A stretch of 64,000 nucleotides of DNA from Oopsacas minuta. Its lineage: Eukaryota > Porifera > Hexactinellida > Lyssacinosida > Leucopsacidae. A program made the position numbers and the translations under genes. Under the pieces are notes generated by a model, which was not told the DNA's origin, did not search any database, and saw only the letters and a list, made by a program, of their open reading frames with translations. Shown here piece after piece: positions 20,576 to 29,787 of this stretch. Every line of letters begins with the position of its first letter. Position 1 is the first letter of the stretch. The stretch lies in assembly GCA_024704765.1 (NCBI GenBank), contig JAKMXF010000343.1, positions 1 through 64,000 on the forward strand, written 5' to 3'.

Positions 20576-23500
20576 CTATATTGGAATGAAGAATAAGGCA
20601 ATTACTACTACAATAAGAATCAGCAAAATAACAATAACAATAAGCTCCTTTTTCTTTCCACTTAGCTCCAGTACTCTGTTCATTTTAGCAGATACAGAGC
20701 CTAAACGGGAGTGAGTGTTAACTAGATCTGTGTGTAGGTCGTCTAGCATTTCATTGTGATCATCTAGCTCGTCTCCGATAGCGTATGATACATCTTTCAA
20801 CACACCGACACCTAGATAAGAGATAACATACGTCAGCTCATCCGCTTATACCGAAGTCTTAAATTAGGAATTATCGCAGCCCCTTTAGCTTCGATATGAC
20901 AGGAATTGACTGTAATGCCTCGAATAGTCCCCGGTGTTTGTGAATTTTAGCACCCTTGGAACATATTTATAATCACATACTCATACCATGAATCATAGCA
21001 TTGTATACATGAACATATTCACCAAATCCCCTAACGTGCTTCTGTCACGTTTAAAGATAAGTTATGTCCCAGTTTCTATGGTTACCTCGTTGGCATTTGG
21101 CTACACCCCTCAGCGAGGGAGGACCTTATGGGATCAAAATGTGTTTACCTCTTGATATCGCCTCTAGTTGATGGTCTTGTGATTTAATCATTTGCTCTTG
21201 CCTCTGTTTATTCGAGTCTATATAAATCTGATTTTGCTTTTCCATATCTGCTTCAAGTTTAGCGTAACGACTATCACTTACAGAAGAGGTTCTCTTCTCT
21301 TCTGCTCGCTTCTCTTCAAAGCCCACCATTAAGTCACGGATAGTCTACACCATTATATCAATTAATCTCGAGGTATAATGATCATGGAAATTGTGTTCCA
21401 AATAAAATTCTCGATGGCAACACAGGAATGCAGTATAGTATAAGAATTATTGTTTGTGTTGTTATTGAGCTAAATATACATTCAGAAAATTGCTATTTGT
21501 TATTATGAAGTTTTCCAAATATCTTAAAATGTGGCAAATGTGTCGACCTATCCGATTTAAGTGTCATGATTCACGAAGCTACCGATATACGTGATGAGAT
21601 CAGGCCACTGTTAGTTAGAAACTTGTTTAAGCTCCACCGCCCGCATCAAGTTTACCTGCATGAATATTGTCATTATTTCACCATTTTATCTGTGAAATTC
21701 AACTACACAATATATTTACTAACTAACGCTAGGGCGTAACTAGCATTGAGACAGAGGAGGCAGTTACATCATCTCCCAATTGTAATCGCCATTATATTGA
21801 GACAAATATCCATCCTTACCTCCTCGCTCTGGTATCTCTAGTTACGCCCCAGCAACGGATGAATAGTAGTGATTTATCTTCACAGACCGCCTTTAACAAG
21901 CTTAATTAACATATTTAAAAAGTAGAGTCATTGACATTACCATGAATGCCGTCCCCTCGCATGTTTAGATGGACATCGTGTAACAATGGTTATACAAGAG
22001 CTGCTGAAGGGTGCCCGCAAAAAAATATCTAGGAGCGCTGGACGCTCATTCAGGCGCATGATTTTAACCTATTCCATGTTTAGGAGCGTAAAATCTTAAG
22101 AAAATTTGAGAGGAGGAGAGCTAGGAGGAACTCCGAATAACCTGTATAACTCAGTGGTGCCCGCATAGCGCAAATAGCGAAGCAGCTTGTCCTCATAAAT
22201 AGAGTTTGAATACTTTCTCAAGATGTTCAAAGTAATCGATAATTACTCTATTCTAATGCAATATCAGTAATTTTGCAGATGTTTGTAAGAATTATTAATT
22301 TCTTAGAAGATTAATAGCATGAGGTTAAAAGGTTAAAATAATCTGTCTGAACGAATAAACTATTACAGAATACGAGTAATAACTTTCAATCCCGTGAGAG
22401 AACTTCATAAATCTGCTTACAGACACAAATACAATTAATCTGTATTCTATTACACACGAGACTCTACCAGCTGTACGGTCTACTATCTCTTCTATAAGTA
22501 ATGCAATTTATCTACTCAACCAATTCTACACAAATAGCAAAACAAATTCAACAAATGGCTGCAAGATATCCAGGATTAGAAGCTCCTCTCGTCATGGACC
22601 CAACAGAGGCAAGTATTAACAACACATTCGACCGTCTGGTACTTTGTCTCAACGATAGACGAGTACAGCTCATCAATGAGTTCAAACAGAAACAGAAGGA
22701 CAGGCAAGCTGCAGAAACAGTTCGCATTAAGAGTCTAGAAGAGCTGTCCAACGCTAAAGCAAATCTCCAAGCAGAGATGAAGCAGAACCTGCTACACTCC
22801 ATGAGAGAGAACATGATGAAGGAAATCGAGACAAAGATTAAGCAACTGGAGGTGAATATGAAGGAAACAGAAGTGTTGTTTGACTGTAACGCTCAAAAGC
22901 TGGAGGAAGCTATCTCTGTGTTAGGAAAACTGGTAGAGAGGGAAATCATTTCAACTCCTAACTACCCCGCACTCCTACAGCCTTCAATATCAGTAGGGAA
23001 GAGATTCTGTGTTGAAGGTATAGCTTATGATGAAACATCTCAGCGTATCTACGTAGCAGATGGTAGTATCTGTGTATTCTCTATCACAGGAGAATACATT
23101 GATGAATTCTTTCTGGGACAGGTTAATATACCAACAGGTATAGCAATAAGTGGTGAGGATATTTATATCACTGACACAGGGCTACATTGCATATTCCGGT
23201 ATAAATTACCCAATTTCAATCTAATAACTAAAGTAGGAAAGAAAGGATCTGGTAAAAGAGAGTTCGATTTTCCTAATAGCATCACCATTGCTCCTAGCAA
23301 GGATGTATTTATTACAGATAGTAATAACAACAGAGTTGTTGTTATGACACCTCAACTGAAAGACAAACAATACATTACACATAGCACAATGACGAAACCA
23401 TCTGACCTAAAATTCCTTGACAATAAGGTTTACATTCTGAGCTCTACAGACAATCCGTGTCTACATGTATTCAATAGTACTGGTGAAAAGCTCCGATCAT

Positions 23501-24575
23501 TTATTTCATGTGGTAAACAGGGTAATGAACAAGTTAGAAATTGCTATTCATTCTGTTTCGATAAGAAACAGAATATTATCATGGGTGACTGTTATGCTGA
23601 AAACATAAAAGTATTCTCTCAGGAAGGATCTCTGTTACACACACTGGGAGATACTCAGGAAGAGGACAAGAGAATCACACCTTGGAGTATTGTAGTTACT
23701 AATGATAACAAAATTATTTGTACTTCTTTTGGTACTAAATTTGGATTACACATTTTCTGTTAATTATATCTATTAAAGCTCCCTAAATACCAATTGTATT
23801 CAATGGTTGTCAAGCAGGGAAGATTAAGTACAGGCTAAGCTACCGATATACATCATGTTATCTATTTTTATTGTTATACATGAGGTTTCCGAAGGGCGCT
23901 TTCTACTGACAAGAGGTGTTCACAAGCCGTGCAGCACTTCGCTTCGTGTCTATTATACATTCTCCAGTTAGATCTGGTCTTTGTACTTCGGACAAGGCAC
24001 ACACTCAGTTAATATAATTTGTTCCCCGAAGAGTACGTCTTATAGGAGTTCCACTGTATAATCGGATATCTGCTTCACTACTGAGACACCCACAAATCTG
24101 ATAAGGGGACACACTTGTCACCTTTTCTCAGAGAATTGTCTTAACAATTCTCTGAGAAAAGGTGTTAGAAATGTTCCTAGATTTATCACATCCCACACAT
24201 GCGAAATTGAAGTTCATAGCTCTTACCAGTTCTTCAATCATTTCAAACAAACAAACTAATAAATAATTGAGTTACCTTCACTCTACTTGCACTTTTTGAA
24301 ATAAAAACCTTCCTCCTATTCAACTCTCCAGGATCAACACGGTATCTCTCAGGATTACTCTCCACCACCTTAACCGTCTCATCCAAGTCCTCCAAGTCCC
24401 ACTCAATGCCCTTCAAGCGCTCTCTCAGCTGTTTTGTCACCTGTCCTAATTCCTGCACACTCCCTAGATACGGCTTGGAATGTATGTCAGTCCAACGTTG
24501 GAAAATATCTTCGGTCTCGACCAAGGATTTTGATACAGCGTCTCGTACCATAATGAATGGATCATTTTGTGACAT
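20576..24575 (-). CDS. STX6: Syntaxin-6 family Qc-SNARE, three exons
   Basis: Qc-SNARE of the trans-Golgi/endosome fusion machinery. Exons (minus): 24575-24276, 21344-21149, 20811-20576; total 732 nt, 243 residues against 255 in human STX6. Exon 1 gives the STX6 N-terminal three-helix domain, with the diagnostic IEWDLEDLDETVKVVESNP and ELNRRKVFISKSASRVK. Exon 2 continues TIRDLMVGFEEK and begins the SNARE motif (QEQMIKSQDHQLEAIS). Exon 3 completes it (VLKDVSYAIGDELDDHNEMLDD..HSRLGSVSAKMNRVL) and ends in a C-terminal membrane anchor after GKKKE. All borders are GT..AG and phases match. Intron 1 is 2931 bp, far longer than others here, and contains a complete gene on the other strand (22501-23763). 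Confidence 0.92.
21600..21985. mobile_element. Non-autonomous repeat in STX6 intron, interrupted by another MITE
   Basis: The left part ('ctccaccgcccgc', 'gaatattgtcattatttcacc', 'acacaatatatttactaac') and right part ('tcacagaccgccttt', 'aacatatttaaaaagtagagtcat', 'atgtttagatggacatc') match, in reverse orientation, one continuous copy at 61380-61625 in an arfaptin intron. A 126 bp TIR element sits between them here and is absent there. Confidence 0.75.
21728..21853. mobile_element. 126 bp MITE nested in the repeat at 21600-21985
   Basis: Terminal inverted repeats 'gctagggcgtaactag' (21728-21743) and 'ctagttacgccccagc' (21838-21853) differ at one position. The insertion is flanked by 'aac' or 'aacg' on both sides, a 3-4 bp target duplication. 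The copy at 61380-61625 shows the empty site. Confidence 0.8.
22501..23763 (+). CDS. Coiled-coil NHL-repeat protein nested in the STX6 intron
   Basis: 420 residues, intronless, ATG at 22501. Residues about 1-150 are helical and charged (NDRRVQLINEFKQKQKDRQ, MKEIETKIKQLEVNMKETE), forming a coiled coil. Residues about 165-420 are NHL-type beta-propeller repeats: GIAYDETSQRIYVADG, PTGIAISGEDIYITDTG, FPNSITIAPSKDVFITDSNNNRV, SFCFDKKQNIIMGDCYAENI. This is the C-terminal part of TRIM-NHL proteins without the RING and B-boxes, so ligase activity is not expected; the propeller could bind protein or RNA. It is on the opposite strand to STX6. Single-exon form within a host intron suggests retroposition or local insertion, but no poly-A tail or target duplication was seen. 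Confidence 0.85.
   Translation: MQFIYSTNSTQIAKQIQQMAARYPGLEAPLVMDPTEASINNTFDRLVLCLNDRRVQLINEFKQKQKDRQAAETVRIKSLEELSNAKANLQAEMKQNLLHSMRENMMKEIETKIKQLEVNMKETEVLFDCNAQKLEEAISVLGKLVEREIISTPNYPALLQPSISVGKRFCVEGIAYDETSQRIYVADGSICVFSITGEYIDEFFLGQVNIPTGIAISGEDIYITDTGLHCIFRYKLPNFNLITKVGKKGSGKREFDFPNSITIAPSKDVFITDSNNNRVVVMTPQLKDKQYITHSTMTKPSDLKFLDNKVYILSSTDNPCLHVFNSTGEKLRSFISCGKQGNEQVRNCYSFCFDKKQNIIMGDCYAENIKVFSQEGSLLHTLGDTQEEDKRITPWSIVVTNDNKIICTSFGTKFGLHIFC
24119..24164. repeat. Perfect 21 bp inverted repeat with a 4-nt loop
   Basis: Arms at 24119-24139 and 24144-24164 ('caccttttctcagagaattg' plus t, and its exact complement) are separated by 'ctta'. It lies in intron 1 of STX6, about 110 bp from the exon 1 donor. 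The transcript of either strand would fold into a strong hairpin. Confidence 0.9.
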
Positions 24576-24612
24576 TCTAATTAGTACTAACAATATCGAT
24601 ACATAATACATT

Positions 24613-24791
24613 ACAGTCAACTCCTGTTATATCTAAGCTCAAGGGAGTTGAAGGGGCCGCGATAATTACTTAGATATGTCTGATGAAACATGTTACTTCG
24701 ACAGTTTGGGGCCATATTTGTATAATTTCAGGCTTCGGTGCAAGCGGATATTTCAATATATCCGTGTTAGACATAACCGGAGTTAACTGTG
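24613..24791. mobile_element. Tigger/pogo-like MITE, near-complete copy
   Basis: Starts 'acagtcaactcctgttatat' and ends 'cataaccggagttaactgt', imperfect inverted repeats, with TA at the left border. Internal blocks 'ctcaaggg..ccg.gataattac' and 'tttggggccatatttgt' recur in all other copies. It lies in the 5' region of STX6, just upstream of its ATG. Confidence 0.75.
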
Positions 24792-24998
24792 AATTCTGGA
24801 ATTTTGTACTTAAGGGACAAAGGGAGGCATTTCCCCGCCTAGATGGGCACTCTGGACTTAAATTCTATATCCAAGGATGCCTCCTTGACAACAGAAAATA
24901 TGTAACACCTTCAACTGATTATCATTAAAAAGCAACAACAATAATAATAATAGAATAATTCGAATTAATCAAACAGATTATTATTACTAAACAAATAT

Positions 24999-26786
24999 TT
25001 AAGTTTTGAAAACACCACGTGAAGCAGCACGTGTTATAAAGTGGACAATGATGTCACGATCTAATTGTGCAAATGCATCGGTTGCAACTACATCCGTCAT
25101 ATGATTCATCGCGAAGCGAAAACAAAACTCTTCCAAACTTTCTGCCTTATATTTCAAAGCAACCGAAAGAATCATTGAAACATTTTCACGTGTAATACCT
25201 TTCTTAATGATATCCTCACAAATACGTTTCAACTTCATTTCACAATAGCAGTTCCCGAGATCTAATAATCCTATCGCGTCATCAGGCGATAGCTCCACTG
25301 TATCCGTGTATAAATATCTGAGGAACGCGTAATAGACCGTATAACTAAAATCGTTAATTTCAATTGTCTTTTTCTCAGATTCATCCCAATGCTGACTGAA
25401 CATGGTCCTGAAATGTGTGCACATTATTCGAAGAATTGATCGATGGACATATACCGGTTTGCCTTCAATGACGAATGTTATGTCTGAACAATCCTTATCA
25501 TTGAAAGAGGTAGCGATTGATTCACGCACGCCTGAATCCGTTTCCGGACGAACTGTTAAAGTCCGCCACATTGAAGGGGGTGTGGCAAATGAGGCGAACA
25601 CATCATCGATATGTGTAAATCTGGTTTCAGCGGGTAACATAACACATTGTCCTCTGCATTGACCCCACATATATACCTTCCCATTTTGGGAGGTTGCAGC
25701 CGAAATATGTGAATAATGGTTTGCAGCGATCTCATTTATACGACCAACTTCTTTACCAATACGCTGGGGAGTTACCAAGTTGCTTTTCGATCCGTTACCT
25801 AGCTGTCCGTACGAATTAGCACCCCATGTAAATAAACATCCCGTATCAGTCAAAGCAAGAGCGTGCGCATACCCACAGACTATGTGTGTAACGACAAGAG
25901 TATTGAGAGAGAATACTTTGCATGGCGTGGGCTGATTCGTGTTACTTCCAATACCAAGTTGTCCATTACCGTTATAGCCCCATGCAAATAGTTCCCCTTC
26001 GTCTGTAAGTGCCATACTTGATGTTTGTCCACAGGCTATTTGCTTAGAATACTTGGAAAGTAAGTTAGCGCCAACTTTACGAGGTGTCTGTTGATTTGTA
26101 GTATTTCCTAGACAGAGTGTTTGTTTGTAAATATGAGAAATCAACAATAACAAATAGACCACGAACGACAGCAGGGAGTCCACTTGTGAAAAGGTTGGGA
26201 ACAGCTGATCAAGATAAAACCCAGAATTTAGTGAACTTACACAAATTTGATTGTAGAAAAGTAACACAAAATACACTCAATTACCTGAACCTATTTGACC
26301 GCAGTTATTATAGCCCCAGGCAAATACTTCTCCATCATTATTAAGAGCTAGGGAGTGATGACTTCCGCAAGCTATCTGGACGACTTTCATGCCGGTAAGG
26401 CCCGATACCCTGGTCGGTAAAACGGGTTGAGTAGACCCTGAGTGTCCAAGTTGTGAGTACCCATTATGCCCCCATGAATAGAGGTCTCCTGATTCTGTTA
26501 TAGCTAAGACATGTGGTCCCGTCCCGTATGCGAAATCTGTTACTTTTTTCTGGCACAGAACATCAACACGTCTGGGTTCAAGGCCGCTCTGCATATCGCC
26601 TAGTCCTAGACATGAACTGCAGTTACTACCGAGGGAGTATACGTCATCTTCTTGTGTAACAATCATTGCTTCATTGCCGGCACCTCCGAATACGCTGACT
26701 AACTTAATACTCTTTATAAAGAGAGGATCCAAAAGGGAAAATATCGGCCATTTATTGAGATTAGGATTCTGTGGGATTGTAGCCAT
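24999..26786 (-). CDS. RCBTB: RCC1 and BTB domain protein (RCBTB1/2-like), two exons
   Basis: Exons (minus): 26786-26285 and 26107-24999; 1611 nt, 536 residues (human RCBTB1 has 531). The start is ATG 26786 (MATIPQNPNLNKWPIFSLLDP), matching the family KWPIFSLL. RCC1 propeller repeats follow (YSWGHNGYSQLGHSG, FAWGYNNCGQIGSG, ACGQTSSMALTDEGELFAWGY, FTWGANSYGQLGNGS, YMWGQCRGQ), then a BTB domain (SDITFVIEGKPVYVHRSILRI..FRTMFSQHW) and a BACK-like end (AESLEEFCFRFAMNHMTDV). BTB/RCC1 proteins are thought to act as adaptors for CUL3 ubiquitin ligases. The single 177 bp intron is GT..AG, phase 1, and its 5' end holds a hAT-like fragment (about 26160-26215). Confidence 0.93.
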
Positions 26787-28310
26787 GAAAAGCCAGTTTG
26801 TGATTTGGAAAGCTAGCAAAAAAGCGTGAAAATATACAATTAACTCCAGTTATATCGAAGCTCAAGAGACCGTGATAATTACTGAGATATATGTTAGTTT
26901 GGGGGCCATATTCGTGCAAGACTTTGATATAAGCGGGTATTTGATATATCCGTGTTAGATATAACAGAAGTTGACTGTAATCTCAGGAAGATTTGCAATT
27001 TTTTGCTATATTTCTGAATATTTACAGGTGTAATATAACGAATAATGTCAAATTCAAGAAAATGGAATGAAAATCAAGGACAATTGGCAAGCATGCTACA
27101 CTCAATGAGGGTCCAAACAATATGTCTACAAATTTCTCATAATAGTGTGTAAATCGCACCTGTTTACAACTTTATAATCAGCAACAATATCTTGTATCCC
27201 TACAACAAACAAATGACATTAGAAGTACACTAAAGAAGAATTAGAAACCAAAATACACATTTATTTCATTTGAGGTTGTGCCACATGTTAGCAAGTTGGC
27301 TTTATTCAAAGTTATGGTAGTGTAGAACTTTAGAATTTGCTATGAAGAATTATCTCTAGCAGAACTGTTTTCATTGAATGTATCCTCCCACAGTGACGGT
27401 CCGTAGGGGAAGAGGCATTTGCCCCGGGACATGCTGGTACTGGGATCGCCCCAGACCCCCCCCCGTTTATAAATTATGGAATGAGAAAAATTTTCAGGAG
27501 TGCTCTTATATTCATCCCAAATCTAATTTTGTTGTCACTTTGCAAAAAATGTATAGGATGATGTTGATGCTATGGTCAAAATCCCACTAGTAAACAAATA
27601 AACAAACAAACAAACAAACAAATAAATACTCTCTCAAATTTGTGTAAATCTCGTTGATAAATTGTATATCTTCTCTGGATATAAGATTTCTTAAATTATC
27701 AACACGAGATTAGAATACAAAATATTGCACTCTGCAATGATTCTTTTCTAGTAAACACCTTTACAATGGCTTTTTGGAAAACTACAAAATTTTGTAAAAG
27801 TGTAACACAGGTTTATTCAAACTTACAGACTACAGTGTAATCTCCACAAACGGAGTGCCAGAAGGAATATTATTTGTATGGGAATAGGAAGCATTTTCTA
27901 TATTTTTCTCTCCGTTTAGACGTTTTCAGAGGCCTCGTTTATGAAGGTTACACTTCACTCTTAATAGGATCACCGGTTTATCGGGTCACTAGCCAGAGAA
28001 TCATGCAAACACCTCCAGTTAATCGGAGCCAAGCCTGGTGCAAAAGTTACCATATTAAGTGAGTCTTATAACAGACCTAAAAAGCTGTTAAGAATTAATC
28101 ACACCTCACACAATAGAAATTTAATTTCTAAGAACTGATTTAATAGCAAACAATGCAAAAGTATTAGGAAATAATATTGGGACTTCAAAGTCTGTTAAGT
28201 GAATGGCAATTTGAATACAGTAATTAGAATCCAATTTTTGTATTACATCTGTTTATCGAGTGCAGACTACTATTTAAATGTGTCCAAATTGAACCAAACA
28301 ATTCACAAAT
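26787..28310. other. 1.5 kb intergenic, one MITE and low-complexity tracts
   Basis: Contains the TA-flanked MITE copy 26837-26977 close to the RCBTB start, a (caaa)n run at 27595-27627 and a short C-rich stretch near 27455. No gene is supported in either strand; the reading frames present are short and without recognisable domains. Confidence 0.5.
26837..26977. mobile_element. Tigger/pogo-like MITE copy with TA target duplication
   Basis: Begins 'caattaactccagttatatc' and ends 'gatataacagaagttgactg', flanked by TA on both sides. Shares the internal 'ccgtgataattac' and 'gggggccatatt' blocks with the 24613 copy. Confidence 0.8.
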
Positions 28311-29360
28311 ATGCTGTCCACATTGTGCATTGTTGTTTTAGCCTGTTTACAAGTTTTTTCAGCATCGCTTGTTGAAGAAATAAATCGAAACACTTTCCTA
28401 ACCCAAGGGCAAGATTGGGAAATTGAAAGCGGGTTAATTTTAGCGCCAACGACACAGGAAAATAATGTTTTAATCACAGTACTGCCTTTGGGGGATGGCG
28501 ACTCGACAATTATACAATGTCCCGATGGAGATGTTATCCTTATTGACATGGGGCAGGAGGCCTCATCACCTGGGTGGACAATATCAATGGTGCAATCATA
28601 TCTCCGTAACGTCGTCCATCGAATTACAACGGTGTTGGTTACCCACGCAGACGAGTCGCATTATAACTTCATAAGTACAGTCTTAGACCATTCGATCTCA
28701 CAAAACTTGGATAGAATAATTCTAAGCGGATATAGCCGGGATTACACAGATAGTGATTTCAATATTTGGGTAAACCAGCGTGCAAACATTGTTGAGTATG
28801 TTAACTACCAAATGCCGTGTATTACAGATTGTGTCTCACAACCACCTCTATGCAGGAATGCAAATGGTACGATTAAGTTCAAATATCTCGGTGCTAATCT
28901 AGGGAATAGTCGGTACGGACGTGGCACGGTGCTTCTCTTGCAAACGGTGTCACAAAGTGTATTTTTCCCGGGAGATTCTGAAGGTCTGGATATAGAATCT
29001 TTGATGGTGGAAGATTGGCAACGAGTAGGTAAGAATATAACCGCCACACACATGAAACTATCCAGACACGGGTCAAAAGCATATTCAAATTCTGAGATAC
29101 TTATCAAAGCAGTCGCGCCACAGATCGCATTCTCATCCAACGCATACCCTACTACGCCATTTTTCACACCTAGTTGTGGGGTAATCGATAGACTACTGAG
29201 TGTCGGATCTATCACCAAACGAAGCCACTCAATGTCCTACGCATGTGGCGACGAAGATGTCGGTAAAGTCAAACAGTACTCTAATTGGCCGTATGAGATA
29301 TACACTACATCTCCTTCACAGTACCAGTGGCAGTTGTTGACATTCAAACTAAATATATAA
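28311..29360 (+). CDS. Secreted metallo-beta-lactamase-fold protein, ComEC-like
   Basis: 349 residues, ATG 28311, intronless. An N-terminal signal peptide (MLSTLCIVVLACLQVFSAS) indicates secretion. The fold opens with VLPLGDGDSTIIQCPDGDVILIDMGQ, as in ComEC/Rec2-type metallo-beta-lactamase domains. The metal-binding motif is THADESHYNF, which keeps H-x-D-x-x-x-H spacing instead of HxHxDH. Later candidate ligands are FFPGDSEG (Asp) and KLSRHGSKAYSN (His). In bacteria the related domain is thought to degrade DNA; the substrate of animal extracellular versions is not established. Several N-glycosylation sites and cysteine pairs (CITDCVSQPPLC) fit an extracellular protein. Confidence 0.8.
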   Translation: MLSTLCIVVLACLQVFSASLVEEINRNTFLTQGQDWEIESGLILAPTTQENNVLITVLPLGDGDSTIIQCPDGDVILIDMGQEASSPGWTISMVQSYLRNVVHRITTVLVTHADESHYNFISTVLDHSISQNLDRIILSGYSRDYTDSDFNIWVNQRANIVEYVNYQMPCITDCVSQPPLCRNANGTIKFKYLGANLGNSRYGRGTVLLLQTVSQSVFFPGDSEGLDIESLMVEDWQRVGKNITATHMKLSRHGSKAYSNSEILIKAVAPQIAFSSNAYPTTPFFTPSCGVIDRLLSVGSITKRSHSMSYACGDEDVGKVKQYSNWPYEIYTTSPSQYQWQLLTFKLNI

Positions 29361-29787
29361 GTGTGAATTGTTATGTATGTTTATATGTGATACTATTTGT
29401 GATTCTAATACATTCAAATCAATTAATATATTATGGAACTTTGTGAAAAGGGCAAAAATGCTAACTGCTAGAGCGTCTCGCTTTCTCGGGCATAGAACAG
29501 CTATAGTCAACTCCTGTCATATTGAAGCTGTAAGGACCGTATTTGTACAATTCAGACTTCGATATAACGGGCGTTTACTGTGATTTGTTTAATCTGGCTT
29601 TAGCAACGTCGTCCTATTTCGTCCTCAAGACGAAAGATAGAATATTCTTAAATATAGAAAACTATAATATCATAATTATTGACATACAAACACTTAGTAG
29701 AAAGTATAGATATGTAAGTGTGTGTATCCCAAAGGAGTGATACGATTACAACTAAAAAGCTAATCTAAAATAGCTAACAATATACAA
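29361..29787. other. Intergenic between convergent genes with internally deleted MITE
   Basis: 29504-29580 is a 77 bp derivative of the TA-MITE: both ends are present ('tagtcaactcctgtcatatt' and 'gatataacgggcgtttactg') but most of the middle is gone. Nothing else recognised. Confidence 0.6.

Noticed and set aside
21728-21853. Exon of a gene on either strand
   Set aside because: Bounded by TIRs and a target duplication, without a sustained frame; a MITE explains it.
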